A stretch of 64,000 bases of DNA. Source: Solirubrobacterales bacterium (GTDB lineage: Bacteria > Actinomycetota > Thermoleophilia > Solirubrobacterales > 70-9). The translations under genes were made by a program, and so were the position numbers. The DNA lies in contig JAICSS010000007.1 in assembly GCA_025936755.1 (NCBI GenBank), positions 50,467 through 114,466 of the forward strand, in the 5' to 3' direction. This document shows, one piece after another, positions 1-8,893 of this stretch (position 1 is the first letter of the stretch; the number at the start of each line of letters is the position of its first letter). Below the pieces are notes generated by a model. It was given only the letters and a program-made list of their open reading frames with translations, searched no databases and was not told the origin of the DNA.

Positions 1-1
1 C

Positions 2-319
2 CTGCTCGGCGCCGCCGGGCTGCTCGAGCGCCGCCGCGCCACCGGCCACTGGCTCTTCCTCGAGCAGCTGCGCGAGTACGGGGCCGACCCGGTCGGCGGC
101 CGCTACGTCGAGGACGGCAAGGTGATCACCGCCGCCGGCGTCTCCGCCGGGATCGACATGGCGCTCTACCTGGTCGGCCGCGAGGCCGGCCCGGAGGTCG
201 CCCAGGCCGTCCAGCTGGGGATCGAGTACGACCCCGACCCCCCCTTCGACGCCGGCTCGCCGGAGAAGGCGCCGGCGGCGGTCGTCGAGGCGGTCAGCGC
301 GATCGCGCGCGACGGGTGA
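2..319 (+). CDS. DJ-1/PfpI family protein, C-terminal part (5' truncated by window edge)
   Basis: The frame is open from base 2 to a TGA at 317-319, so only the last 105 residues are visible. The segment VITAAGVSAGIDMALYLVGR matches the C-terminal half of DJ-1/PfpI-type glutamine-amidotransferase-fold proteins, especially the isocyanide hydratase/ThiJ-like branch, where TAAGVSAGID follows the nucleophile-elbow domain. The nucleophile cysteine would lie upstream of the window, so activity cannot be judged. The 3' end overlaps the end of the convergent secreted hydrolase gene by 26 bp. The family includes hydratases, glyoxalases, chaperones and AraC-fused regulators; the function here is unassigned. 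Confidence 0.75.
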   Translation: MLGAAGLLERRRATGHWLFLEQLREYGADPVGGRYVEDGKVITAAGVSAGIDMALYLVGREAGPEVAQAVQLGIEYDPDPPFDAGSPEKAPAAVVEAVSAIARDG

Positions 320-1382
320 CCTGAACGAAGGCGTGCCAGGCCGGCTTCGGCCGGAAGCGGGCGCCCTTGCGGAAGAGGCCGACCGAGTCGCAGAAGCTGC
401 AGAGCATCGGCGCGTCCTTCCAGCTGAACCAGTCGACCTGCTGCAGGTGGAGGCGGTGGCGGTTGCCGAGCAGGTAGCCATAGGCGGCGCGGAGCTCCCG
501 GGCCTGCCCGCGCAGACCGACCTCGAAGGAGACCGGGCTGCGCGCCTGCGATCCCCAGCCCATCTCGGTCAGGTAGAGGCCGCCGCGGCGGTCGCCGTGG
601 CGCAGCATCGTCCCCCGCACCCCCTCGACCAGCGCCCGCAGCTCGGCGGCGTCGCGCGCATAGGGGTGCAGCGCCACCGCATCGAAGTCCGCCTTCGCCC
701 CGCGCACCCCGTAGAGGCGGTCGAGGAAGTCGGCCGCGTCCATCGCCGCCGGCGGGCTCTGCTTGGGGTTGCCGAAGAGGCCGCCGATCACCACCGTCGC
801 CCGCGGGTCGGCGCGGTGGATCGCCCGGTGGGAGATCCGCAGCAGCCTCGCGTAGCGGCTCGGCGAGGCGGGCCGGGTGAAGTAGAAGAAGTTCTCCTCG
901 TTCCAAATCTGCCAGGCGTGGATCGGCATCCGCGGCAGCGGCTTCTTCGTCCCCGGCGCGTGCTCTTCCCAGAAGCTCCCCCGCGGCCCGTAGCGTTCGA
1001 CCGCGGCCCGGGCGAACTCTTCCCAGCCCTGCCGCTGCCGAGCGTTGTCAACCGGCAGGCGGGTGTCCCGGCGGCTGGCCCAGTTCGGCGGCGCGCAGAG
1101 GAACGGCAGCACTTCCAGCCGGGCTTCGGCGGCGGTTTCGACCGTCGCGTCGAAATAGCTCCAGTCGAAGCCCCCGTTCCGCCTCGGCTGCACCCCGCCC
1201 CAGAACAGCGGCGCCCGGATCGTTTCGATCCCCCCGCCCCGCATCCGCGCCGTGTCCTTCGGTCCCAGCCCCGTCTGGGGCGCGATCCCGAAGAACCCCC
1301 GCGGCAGCGCCTGCGCGCCTGCCGGCAGCAGCAGGAGGGCGACGGTCAGAAACAGGGGGAGAGCAACTTTGGTCCGTGGCAT
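294..1382 (-). CDS. secreted glycoside hydrolase-like TIM-barrel protein
   Basis: A 362-aa protein that begins with a classic signal peptide (about residues 1-25, MPRTKVALPLFLTVALLLLP then AGAQA). The body looks like a clan GH-A (beta/alpha)8 barrel. WQIWNEEN at 157-164 carries the Asn-Glu pair that normally supplies the acid/base, and YLTEMGWGS at 270-278 carries Glu273 as candidate nucleophile at the end of a later strand. The protein is therefore probably exported and acts on a glycan, but the substrate cannot be read from sequence. It lies 25 bp downstream of the penicillin acylase gene on the same strand and may be co-transcribed with it. The assignment rests on motif spacing, not on a named GH family. 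Confidence 0.6.
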   Translation of the reverse strand: MPRTKVALPLFLTVALLLLPAGAQALPRGFFGIAPQTGLGPKDTARMRGGGIETIRAPLFWGGVQPRRNGGFDWSYFDATVETAAEARLEVLPFLCAPPNWASRRDTRLPVDNARQRQGWEEFARAAVERYGPRGSFWEEHAPGTKKPLPRMPIHAWQIWNEENFFYFTRPASPSRYARLLRISHRAIHRADPRATVVIGGLFGNPKQSPPAAMDAADFLDRLYGVRGAKADFDAVALHPYARDAAELRALVEGVRGTMLRHGDRRGGLYLTEMGWGSQARSPVSFEVGLRGQARELRAAYGYLLGNRHRLHLQQVDWFSWKDAPMLCSFCDSVGLFRKGARFRPKPAWHAFVQVTRRARSR

Positions 1383-1407
1383 CCCTGGAGAAACCCGGGC
1401 GCCGGGC

Positions 1408-3783
1408 TCAAGTCGCGCTCGGGACCATCTCCAGCTCCGACCACGGCCCCTCGCCGCACATCGGCTGGGTCCGCCCCTGCAGCCAGTCGACCTGGAGGTC
1501 GTCGTAGTGGGGGCTGGCGGGGTGGCCGGACTGGCCGGTGAAGGCCTGCCAGCGGGAGCGGTCGGGGTCGGCCGGGTCGGCGACCATGCGCCAGCTCGGC
1601 GCCCAGACGGCGTTGTAGGGGTCGTTGGGGTCGTAGGCGATCTGGCTCACCGTCTCCTGGGCGCCGCCGGCGCGGAGGCGGCGGTTGAGCAGGCGGTCGA
1701 AGAGGGGGTTGGCGTCGCCCAGCGGGTGCGGGAACTTCATCTCGTGGACCTGGCCCCAGCGCCAGCCCTCGGGGTCGGGGCCGAAGCGGTCGCCGAGGTC
1801 GTCGAGCGCGCCGGCCAGCGCCTCCAGCGCCAGCTCCTCCCAGGGGCGGCCGATCAGCTCCTCGTCGGCTTCGGCCCAGAGGTCCATCAGGTGCGAGTGC
1901 CAGCGCCAGGGCGAGGTGACATGCGGGAGGAAGCCGTTGTCGGCGCGGTCGAGCCAGCGCTCGCAGAGGTCGCGATCGCCGATCGCGCAGCGGGCGACTT
2001 CGCGGGCCAGCCGCAGCAGGAAGGCCTGGTAGATCGTGCCGGCGATCGAGTCCGGGTCGAGGCAGCCGTCCCAGCTGCGCAGCCGCTCGATCGCGCTGCG
2101 CTCGCGCTGCCCCCGCGGGTGCAGCCGGCTCAACCGCGCCGCCGCCTCCATCCCCGGCAACGAGAAGTTGTCTTTCTGGATCGCCTCGAAGCTCTCCAGG
2201 TCGTGCTTCTCGGTCGCCTCCAGCAGTTCCTCGATCCGCTTGGCGCGGTAGCCGTCGAGCCAGTCGCTGGTGATGTGGTGCGGGTACTCGTCGCCGACGA
2301 TGCGGTTGTTGGCGGTGACCAGGTATCCGCTCTCGGGGTCGACGACCTCGGGCAGCTCGTCGTAGGGGACCGTCCCCTCCCACTCGAACTCGCCGCTCCA
2401 GCCCGGCTTCGGCAGGTCCGGGCAGCCCCCGCTCCGGATCGGCAGCCGGCCGATCAGCTTGTAGCCGATCGAGCCGCCGCGATCGGCCCAGATCATGTTC
2501 GACGGCGGCGCCGTGTGGCCCTCGAGCCTGGCGACGAGCTCGGGGCCGGAGGCGATGTCGAGCAGCTCGAAGGCGGCTTCGAAGGCGGTCGATTCGCGCA
2601 GCGCCTGCCAGGCCAGCGCCAGCGGCTCCCCCTCGTCGGCGCCGAGCGCCTCGTTGACGATCGGCCCGTGATGCGTCTGCCGCACCTCCAGCACGACCGG
2701 CTCGGCACGGCCCTTGACGACGATCTCCTCGCGCACGACCTCCAGCGGCCGCCACTCGTCCTCGAAGCGGTACCGGTCCCCCTCGACGCGCTCGACGAAG
2801 AGGTCCTGGGTGTCGGCCATGACGTTGGTGATCGTCCAGCTGACGTCGTTGTTCTGGCCCATGTAGACGCCGGGCATCCCCGGCAGCGAGGCGCCGCGGA
2901 CGAAGCGCTCGCCATGGCGAAGGCTGACCTCGTACCAGATGCCGGGCATGCTCGGGGAGAGGTGAGGGTCGCCGGCGATCAGCGGCGTGCCGGTCTTCGA
3001 GCGGGCGCCGCTGACGGCCCAGTTGTTCGACCCCGAGGCCTCGGCGGCGAGGCCGAGCGAGCGCCGCACCGCGTCGATCTGCTCGACCAGCGGCATCCCT
3101 TCGCCGCTGAAGGGAAGCTGGTCGACCACCGGGTTGCCGGCGGGGTAGACCGGATCGAGGCGCGCCGCCAGCTCCGGGCCCAGCTCGCGCACGAGGTCGG
3201 ACCGCAGCAGCTCCCGCTCCCAGTTGGTCGAGAGCCCGAAGGCGAGCAGCTTGCCGAGGCTGAGGATGTCGACCGGCCGCCACGGCTCGAAGCCGAGGCG
3301 CAGAACCTGCATCTCGAAGGGCAGCGCCCGGGCGTCGCGGGCGGCGGCGTTGACCCCGGCGCAGAAGCGCTCGAGCTCGGCGCGCAGCTCGGGCGCCAGC
3401 TCCGCCACCTCGCGCTCGGCGGTCCGCCGGATCCCCAGCGTCCGCATCAGCCGGTCGAGGGCGAGCCCCTCCTCGCCGGCCATCTCCGCGACCCGGCCCT
3501 CGACCACCCGCCGGTAGAAGTCCATCTGGAAGAGCCGGTCCTGCCCGTGGCAGTAGCCCTGGGCGAAGAAGAGGTCCTCCCGCTCGGCCGCCTCGACGTG
3601 CGGGACGCCCCAGCGGTCGCGGCGCACGCGCACCGATCCGCGCAGCTCCGGGACCTCGATCCTGCCCTCCGCCGGGGGCAACGGCCGCCGCGCGAGACGG
3701 TGCCAGAGGACGACGGCGGCGGATCCGGCCAAACCGGTTCCAACCGCACCCCCAATAAGTCCAACCCGCGCCGCCCGCTTCAT
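1408..3783 (-). CDS. penicillin acylase family protein (Ntn hydrolase)
   Basis: A 791-aa protein with an N-terminal hydrophobic anchor or signal (about residues 7-27) and the layout of the penicillin G/aculeacin/acyl-homoserine-lactone acylase family. The alpha part ends near residue 251, and the GSNNWAV motif places Ser252 as the autocatalytic N-terminal nucleophile of the beta chain. The following GDPHL and the later TANNRIVGDEYPHHI segment are also typical of the family. The enzyme matures into two chains outside the membrane and hydrolyses an amide bond; family substrates include beta-lactams, acyl-homoserine lactones and lipopeptides. The start at 3783 is the first ATG of the frame. Upstream lies a hairpin-rich spacer. 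Confidence 0.9.
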   Translation of the reverse strand: MKRAARVGLIGGAVGTGLAGSAAVVLWHRLARRPLPPAEGRIEVPELRGSVRVRRDRWGVPHVEAAEREDLFFAQGYCHGQDRLFQMDFYRRVVEGRVAEMAGEEGLALDRLMRTLGIRRTAEREVAELAPELRAELERFCAGVNAAARDARALPFEMQVLRLGFEPWRPVDILSLGKLLAFGLSTNWERELLRSDLVRELGPELAARLDPVYPAGNPVVDQLPFSGEGMPLVEQIDAVRRSLGLAAEASGSNNWAVSGARSKTGTPLIAGDPHLSPSMPGIWYEVSLRHGERFVRGASLPGMPGVYMGQNNDVSWTITNVMADTQDLFVERVEGDRYRFEDEWRPLEVVREEIVVKGRAEPVVLEVRQTHHGPIVNEALGADEGEPLALAWQALRESTAFEAAFELLDIASGPELVARLEGHTAPPSNMIWADRGGSIGYKLIGRLPIRSGGCPDLPKPGWSGEFEWEGTVPYDELPEVVDPESGYLVTANNRIVGDEYPHHITSDWLDGYRAKRIEELLEATEKHDLESFEAIQKDNFSLPGMEAAARLSRLHPRGQRERSAIERLRSWDGCLDPDSIAGTIYQAFLLRLAREVARCAIGDRDLCERWLDRADNGFLPHVTSPWRWHSHLMDLWAEADEELIGRPWEELALEALAGALDDLGDRFGPDPEGWRWGQVHEMKFPHPLGDANPLFDRLLNRRLRAGGAQETVSQIAYDPNDPYNAVWAPSWRMVADPADPDRSRWQAFTGQSGHPASPHYDDLQVDWLQGRTQPMCGEGPWSELEMVPSAT

Positions 3784-3795
3784 CCGCTCAGGGTA

Positions 3796-3811
3796 CTGGC
3801 TGGGCAGCCAG
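3796..3811. repeat. short inverted repeat upstream of the penicillin acylase gene
   Basis: CTGGCT and AGCCAG flank a GGGC loop, a perfect 6-bp hairpin. It starts 13 bp upstream of the penicillin acylase start codon on the minus strand. It could be part of a terminator for the metallo-hydrolase gene or an operator; no T-run follows it. Confidence 0.4.
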
Positions 3812-3826
3812 TCTGCCCGGACAGCT

Positions 3827-3871
3827 TCGTCTGTTCCTTATGGGCTCATAGGAACAAAATGGAACAGACGA
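3827..3871. repeat. hairpin element with 11-bp perfect arms
   Basis: TCGTCTGTTCC at 3827-3837 pairs perfectly with GGAACAGACGA at 3861-3871, and the 23-nt centre contains a second small dyad (TATG-GGCT-CATA). It lies between the metallo-hydrolase stop and the acylase start, so it could end transcription of the former. Its arm resembles the arms of the element inside folP (34203-34254) and the one at 55671-55716, so it may also belong to a dispersed palindromic family. Confidence 0.5.
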
Positions 3872-3889
3872 GTGGGGGCGGGCTCCCGC

Positions 3890-4552
3890 CTAGGGCTCCA
3901 GGTCCCCCGGCAGCCGCCCCTCCCCCTCGAGCTTTTCGAGGTGGGACTCCATCGCCATCGCCGCCATCGGCAGCAGCTCGATCGGGATGTCGTCCCAGAC
4001 CGCGGCGAGGAGGCTGGCGCGGGAGCGCTCGCCCTGCTCCAGGGCGGCGAGGAGGCGGCGCTCGCGCATCAGCCGGTGCTCGACGTACTCGGCGAGCTTC
4101 GCCTCCGGGTCGGCGATCCAGGGCCCGTGGCCGGGGGCGATCAGCTCGATCTCCTCGGCCTGCAGGAGGGCGAGCGAGTCCATGAACGCGGCGAGCGAGT
4201 TGCCGCCGGGCGGGACGATCGTCGAGCCGAGGCCGAGGACGAGATCGCCGCTGAAGCAGACGCCGGTCTCGGTCAGGAAGCAGACGTGGTCCTCGGCGTG
4301 GCCGGGGGTGGCGAGAGCGCGGAGGCCGAAGTGCTCCTCGCCGCCCGCGGGCAGGACCACCTCGGCCTCGAGCCGGTCGGCCCCGGCGGTGTGGTCGCCG
4401 TGGGAGTGGGTGAGGAGGACGAGCCCGATGCCGCCGCGCTCCCTGGCGGCGGCCCGAATCGCCTCCAGGTGTCCCGGGTCGTCGGAGCCCGGGTCGATGA
4501 CGACGCAGGGGTCGCCGCCGAAGAGGTAGGTGTTGGTCCCTTCCAGGGTCAT
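3890..4552 (-). CDS. MBL-fold metallo-hydrolase (LACTB2-like)
   Basis: A 220-aa metallo-beta-lactamase-fold protein. The metal motif THSHGDH (His49, His51, Asp53, His54) is intact, ATPGHAEDHV supplies the next histidine, FSGD the bridging aspartate, and APGHGPWI a late histidine. MTLEGTNTYLFGG at the start is the hallmark of the LACTB2/YycJ-like hydrolase group, members of which act as endoribonucleases or thioester hydrolases. The frame stays open upstream through APNPGP, which homologues usually include, but the only upstream candidate is a CTG at 4612-4610. The ATG at 4552 is therefore the conservative start. It lies about 57 bp after the WYL-regulator stop and is probably in the same operon. 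Confidence 0.85.
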   Translation of the reverse strand: MTLEGTNTYLFGGDPCVVIDPGSDDPGHLEAIRAAARERGGIGLVLLTHSHGDHTAGADRLEAEVVLPAGGEEHFGLRALATPGHAEDHVCFLTETGVCFSGDLVLGLGSTIVPPGGNSLAAFMDSLALLQAEEIELIAPGHGPWIADPEAKLAEYVEHRLMRERRLLAALEQGERSRASLLAAVWDDIPIELLPMAAMAMESHLEKLEGEGRLPGDLEP

Positions 4553-4608
4553 CGGCCCCGGGTTGGGGGCGACGATCTTCAGGACCTCGGGGTGACCCGG
4601 CGCCTCGT

Positions 4609-6669
4609 TCAGTTGGAGGCGGCTTCGACTTCCTTGGCGATCGCGTCACGGGCGTCGGATGGCTCGAGCACGACCAGGTCGCCGGCGCCGCGGAGGATCT
4701 CCCGCACCAGCCAGGGCTTGCCGGCGTAGGGCAGCTCGACGACGACGGCGCCGTCGGCCAGCTCCTCGACCACGGTCCGCTCCTCGCGCAGCCAGCGCGC
4801 CCGCTCGGGCGAGACCCAGACCCGCGCCACCTCGGCGGTCGGCACCTCGCCGTGGGTCATCCAGCCCTCGACCCCGGCGAACTCCTCGACTTCGGGCCGC
4901 GGCTCGAACTTCTCCTCGGAGAGGCGCGCCTCCTTGACCCGGTCGAGCTTGAAGTGGCGGACCCCTTCTTTGGTCAGGTCGTAGCACTCGACGTACCAGC
5001 CCTCTTTGCCGTTCTCGAGCCGGTAGGGCTCGACCCGGCGCTCGGTGAACTGGTCCTCGTTCTCCTTGTAGTAGCTCAACTCGAGCACCCGGCTCTCGGC
5101 GATCGCCTCGTTGACGAGCCGCGCGACCTCGGCGTCGCCGCCGCCGGCAGAGGCGATCTCCAGCCCCTCCTCGGAGGGGTCGTGGCCGAGCGCCTTGACG
5201 ATCTTGTCGCGGGCGGTCTCCAGGTTCGACTGCGGCAGGTGGTCGCCGAAGAGGTCGATCGCCGCCACCAGCGCCTTCGCCTCCAGCGGCAGCAGGCGGG
5301 CGGGCCGGGCGAAGTTGTCGCCGTAGGGCTGCGAGTCGACCTCGATCTCGTCGCCGAGGATTTCGGCGTAGAGCACGTAGGTGCCGCCCCCGAAGTTGAC
5401 GACGTTGAGCAGGTCGACGTCCTCCTGCAGCTCCTCGCGGGTCAGCTCCAGCCGCTCGCAGAGGTCGGCGACATCCAGCCGCTCCCCCTTTTTGGCCGAT
5501 TCGATCAGCAGGCCGGCGAGGGTGACGAGACGGGCGAACCGCTCGGGGCGGATCGCTGCCTCGCCGCGGCCGTTGGAGCGGCTGCGCTTCGGCTGCTCCT
5601 CCAGCGGGCGGTCGACGACCTTGGCCGGGCGGAAGCCGTTGACGTGGCGCTCGAGCAGCAGGTCGCGCCGCTTCTCGGCCTCCTCGCGGAGGTCGCCGGG
5701 GGCGAGCACCTGGGCGTTCTGGCGCCAGCGCAGGACCCAGGCGATCAGCTCGCGCTCCGACGCGTAGGCGGTCTCGAAGACGCGGCCCTTGCCGGGGGCG
5801 GCGTCGGACTTCTTCGCGTTGCGGAGCTCCCCGTAGCCGCCGAAGTCGCGCTCGATCAGCCAGGCGATCCGCTCGCGGATGAAGATCTTCGCCGTCCCCT
5901 TCGTCTCCCCCAGCTGCCAGTCGGCGCGGCTGCCGTAGTCGCGGCGGTCGAAGTCCTCGGGGGGCGAGAAATCGTGCTCGGCCTTGGAGGCGTAGCCGAC
6001 CTTGCCCTGGATCCGCGAGAGCCGGAAGACCCGCACCGCGTCGCGCTCGTGCGAGTGGCCGATCAGGTAGAACTGCCCGCCGCGGAAGACCAGGTGGTAG
6101 GGGTCGACCCTGCGCTTCTCGGTCTCGCCCCGCTCCATCGTGTAGTAGGTGAACTCGATCGTCTTCCGGCGTGAGATCGCGGTCTCGATCTTGGAGAGGC
6201 GCTGGGAGAGATCGCGGCCGCCGGCGGAGGCGGTCATCGCCATCTCCACCGGCGCGCGCTCGCCCTCGGCGAGCGGGTTCGGGTGCCCCCAGGCGACCTG
6301 CTGCAGGGCCAGCCGCAGCGGCTCGGCGTAGGCGAAGCCGCCGTCGGTGAGCAGCATCAGCGCCGTCGAGAGCGCCGCGAGCTCGTCGTCGGAGAAGGAG
6401 ATCGGGTCGAGGTAGAAGTTCTCCGGCGGCAGCGAGTAAAGCTCGGCCTCGAAGAACCCCTCACCCGGCTTCTCGACCCCGAGCTGGATCCCGAGGCTCT
6501 CCAGCTCGGCGCGATCGGCATAGAAACGGCGCGCGAACGCGTCGTCGTTCATGTCGCTGTAGCCCTCCACCTCCCGCTTGATCTCGAGGGCCGAGACCGG
6601 CCTCCCCTGAGCCATCAGGAACGAGATGAGAGAGAGCTGGCGAATCAGCTTCTCGGTGTCCTTCGCCAC
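4609..6669 (-). CDS. WYL-domain transcriptional regulator, fused PafB-PafC type
   Basis: A 686-aa protein made of two successive modules of the same kind. Each has an N-terminal winged-helix part (starting KLIRQLSLISFLMAQ, and again RFARLVTLAGLLIESAKKG), a WYL sensor segment (IEFTYYTMERGETEKRRVDPYHLVFRGGQFYLIGHS; LELSYYKENEDQF...RVEPYRLENGKEGWYVECYD) and a C-terminal extension. This is the layout of PafB and PafC, which in mycobacteria form one activator of the DNA-damage response and neighbour the proteasome genes; here both halves lie in one chain. I chose GTG at 6669 because VAKDTEKLIRQL is where homologues begin. A TTG at 6714 is in frame but gives an unlikely Cys-rich tail. No clear ribosome site is visible. 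Confidence 0.85.
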   Translation of the reverse strand: MAKDTEKLIRQLSLISFLMAQGRPVSALEIKREVEGYSDMNDDAFARRFYADRAELESLGIQLGVEKPGEGFFEAELYSLPPENFYLDPISFSDDELAALSTALMLLTDGGFAYAEPLRLALQQVAWGHPNPLAEGERAPVEMAMTASAGGRDLSQRLSKIETAISRRKTIEFTYYTMERGETEKRRVDPYHLVFRGGQFYLIGHSHERDAVRVFRLSRIQGKVGYASKAEHDFSPPEDFDRRDYGSRADWQLGETKGTAKIFIRERIAWLIERDFGGYGELRNAKKSDAAPGKGRVFETAYASERELIAWVLRWRQNAQVLAPGDLREEAEKRRDLLLERHVNGFRPAKVVDRPLEEQPKRSRSNGRGEAAIRPERFARLVTLAGLLIESAKKGERLDVADLCERLELTREELQEDVDLLNVVNFGGGTYVLYAEILGDEIEVDSQPYGDNFARPARLLPLEAKALVAAIDLFGDHLPQSNLETARDKIVKALGHDPSEEGLEIASAGGGDAEVARLVNEAIAESRVLELSYYKENEDQFTERRVEPYRLENGKEGWYVECYDLTKEGVRHFKLDRVKEARLSEEKFEPRPEVEEFAGVEGWMTHGEVPTAEVARVWVSPERARWLREERTVVEELADGAVVVELPYAGKPWLVREILRGAGDLVVLEPSDARDAIAKEVEAASN

Positions 6670-6791
6670 TGGTCGGCAGAATAGTCCGCAAGCCGCCCCT
6701 GGACCTCCTCCCAAACCTCTTCGGCGGCCTAACCGCGGGCATTATCCGGCTTTTGATGACCGCCGGAACCCTCGTCGAGGCCTGTTTCCCG

Positions 6792-7838
6792 TCAGGCGGC
6801 GCGCTGGGCGAAGAAGGCCGAGCCGGAGAGCGCGCGGTCGAAGCCCGACCAGGACTCGCCGGCGGGGAGCTGCTTCTCGAGGCGGTCGAAGCTGCCGAGG
6901 CGGCCGCCGAGGTTGTCGATCATGTGGACGAGGACGGCCTCGCGGGTGGCGGGGACGACCGGCGAGCCGTGTTCGAGCGAGCCGTGGTGGCTGAGGATGA
7001 TGTGGAGGACGCACTGGGCGAGGTGAGGGTCGAAGCCGGGCAGGTCCTCGATCGCGCGCCGCACCGTGTAGTAGCCGAGCGGGATCTCGCCCTGCAGGCG
7101 GCCGGCGTCGGTGAGGTCGATCGCCAGCGGGTCGTCGTTGTAGGCGAGGCACTTGCCGATGTCGTGCAGGAGGGCGCCGGCGACGGCGACCTCGCGGTCG
7201 ATCCCGGGGAAGAAGTTGGCCGCCGCGGAGACCGCCTGGGCGACCGAGAGCGTGTGCTCGAGCAGCCCGTAGCGGTAGGCCTGGTGGTAGGTCTTCGCAG
7301 CCGGCGCGACGGAGAAGCGCTTCCAGGTCTCCGCGTCGGGGCCGAAGAAGTGGTCGAGCAGCTCACGCAGCTCGGGGCTCTGGACCGTCGCCAGCAGTTC
7401 GCGCAGCTCGCTCTCGAGCTGCTCCAGGGAGACGTCGGACTCGGCCGCCAGGTCGGCGGTCTCGAACTCGTGCGGCTCGGCCGCCCGCAGGCCGTTGAGC
7501 TTGATCTTCGCCCCCCAGCGCTCGCTGACCTCGAAGATGCCGGTGACGAAGACCGGCTCGCCGCTGCAGCAGACCGCGTGCAGGGCCTCCGCCTCCTCCC
7601 AGCAGACCGCCTCGGCGGTGCCGGTGGCGTCGCCGACCGAGAGCCGCAGCCAGGGGTCGCCGTTGCGCTTGCGCCGCAGCTCCCGCTCCCGCACCGCGTA
7701 GACGCCGGCGACGCGCTGGCCGTCCTCGAGATCGCGCAGGGGGACCCTCGCCGCGGGCTCGGCGGGATCGCGGGCCGGCCGCTCGGCTGCCTCCGGCACG
7801 GGCTCGGCGAACGCCTCGATCTGCGTCTGCTCCGTCAC
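6792..7838 (-). CDS. OB-fold/HD-domain 3'-5' exoribonuclease-like protein (YhaM type)
   Basis: A 348-aa protein with an OB-type nucleic-acid-binding domain at about 33-125 (VPLRDLEDGQRVAGVYAV ... DPWLRLSVGDATGTAEAVCW) and an HD phosphohydrolase domain at about 185-320. The HD metal residues are visible: His195 in LLEHTLSVA, His225-Asp226 in LLHDIGK, then ILSHHGS and HMIDNLGG. This order is that of YhaM/CBF1, a 3'-5' exoribonuclease. Start: GTG at 7838 with a GGAG ribosome site about 7 nt upstream. It is divergent from the terpene-synthase gene across 48 bp. Confidence 0.85.
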   Translation of the reverse strand: MTEQTQIEAFAEPVPEAAERPARDPAEPAARVPLRDLEDGQRVAGVYAVRERELRRKRNGDPWLRLSVGDATGTAEAVCWEEAEALHAVCCSGEPVFVTGIFEVSERWGAKIKLNGLRAAEPHEFETADLAAESDVSLEQLESELRELLATVQSPELRELLDHFFGPDAETWKRFSVAPAAKTYHQAYRYGLLEHTLSVAQAVSAAANFFPGIDREVAVAGALLHDIGKCLAYNDDPLAIDLTDAGRLQGEIPLGYYTVRRAIEDLPGFDPHLAQCVLHIILSHHGSLEHGSPVVPATREAVLVHMIDNLGGRLGSFDRLEKQLPAGESWSGFDRALSGSAFFAQRAA

Positions 7839-7886
7839 AGTTTCTCCAAGGTAGAGACGAGGGCGGACGCGCCATAAGGTGCGTTC

Positions 7887-8849
7887 GTGGGATCGGCGAT
7901 ACGAGAGACCGGGGCAGCGGCGGGCGCCCTCGGCGCCTACCTGACGACCGTCCTGCCGCGGGCGCGACAGGAGCTGCGGCGGTGGGGACCGCTGCCGGCG
8001 GACAAGCAGCGAAATGCCGAGGCGGTCGCGGTCTTCGCGACGCTGGCTCCCCGATCGAGGCGGGCGGGCGTGCTGCGGGCGATCCTCGCTTTGCAGGTCG
8101 CGATCGACCTTCGCGACGAGCGCGAAGAGGAAGGTGCCTCGACCGCGGCCGATGCGGCGCTGCTCGAGCGGCTGCGGGAGGCCTGGCGGCGGGAGGTGGC
8201 GGCGCTGCCCGCGCACGAGGCGGTCGAGCCGCTCCTGGAGCGCGCCGTCGAACGCTGCGAAGAAGGCCAGCGGCGGACGCATGCAGCCGCGGCGGAGGGG
8301 GCGGCGGCGATCAGCGCCTGGGCCGAAGCCCTCGGCGCTCCACCCGAGTACCGCTGGTGGGAGGCGGCCGCCGGCGCCAGCTCCTCGGTCGCCGCGCATG
8401 CGCTGATCGCCGCCGCCGCCGCTGCCGCCACCACGGCGGAGACCGCGGCCCTGATCGACGTCGCCTACCAGCCGCCGGTCGGCGCCCTCACCGTCTTCCT
8501 CGACGACCTCGTCGACCGCGACGAGGACCGTGCAGCCGGCGAGCACAACTACCTGCGCTACTACGCGAGCTCCCAGGAGGCGGCCGAGCGCCTGGGTCTG
8601 CTCGCCGGGCGGGCCGCGCAGCTGCTGGCACGGCTGCCGAGCCCGGAGCGCCACCGGGCGATCCTCGCCGGCGTCGCCGCCTTCTACCTCAGCGCGCCCG
8701 CGGCGGAAGCCCCCTACGCGCTACCCGTCCGCGCTCGGCTCCTCGAGACCCTCGGCCCGGCGGCCCGCCTCCTCACCGCCTTCATGCGCCTGCGCCGGCT
8801 CGGGGAACGCAAACGGCCCGGGCAAGCGGGGAACTCGCCCGAGCCGTGA
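7887..8849 (+). CDS. DUF2600 family protein, YtpB-like large-terpene synthase
   Basis: A 320-aa, strongly alpha-helical protein. VFLDDLVDRDEDRAAGEHNY at about 203-222 matches the Asp-rich motif of the tetraprenyl-beta-curcumene synthase (YtpB, DUF2600) family, in which conserved acidic residues bind the diphosphate-metal cluster. A second feature is the early helical PADKQRNAEA segment. YtpB enzymes cyclise C25-C40 prenyl diphosphates without similarity to class I or II terpene synthases. The product cannot be predicted, and no prenyl-transferase or other terpenoid gene is adjacent. Start is GTG at 7887. The gene stands alone on the plus strand, facing the TetR-like gene across a 120-bp spacer that contains a strong hairpin. 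Confidence 0.7.
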   Translation: MGSAIRETGAAAGALGAYLTTVLPRARQELRRWGPLPADKQRNAEAVAVFATLAPRSRRAGVLRAILALQVAIDLRDEREEEGASTAADAALLERLREAWRREVAALPAHEAVEPLLERAVERCEEGQRRTHAAAAEGAAAISAWAEALGAPPEYRWWEAAAGASSSVAAHALIAAAAAAATTAETAALIDVAYQPPVGALTVFLDDLVDRDEDRAAGEHNYLRYYASSQEAAERLGLLAGRAAQLLARLPSPERHRAILAGVAAFYLSAPAAEAPYALPVRARLLETLGPAARLLTAFMRLRRLGERKRPGQAGNSPEP

Positions 8850-8858
8850 ATTTGCGTT

Positions 8859-8893
8859 GGGACCGTGGCCCCAGGGTGTGACGACACGGTCCC
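8859..8893. terminator. 9-bp stem-loop between convergent genes
   Basis: GGGACCGTG (8859-8867) pairs perfectly with CACGGTCCC (8885-8893) around a 17-nt loop. It lies 9 bp past the terpene-synthase stop and could terminate it. No T-run follows, so an alternative reading is the end of a short minus-strand RNA started from the promoter-like repeat at 8944-8973. Confidence 0.5.

Noticed and set aside
1252..4185. Very long open frame on the plus strand across the penicillin acylase region
   Set aside because: It is the antisense shadow of the minus-strand acylase gene: low-complexity Arg/Ala/Gly-rich translation, no family motif and no ribosome site. High GC makes such shadows common throughout the window.
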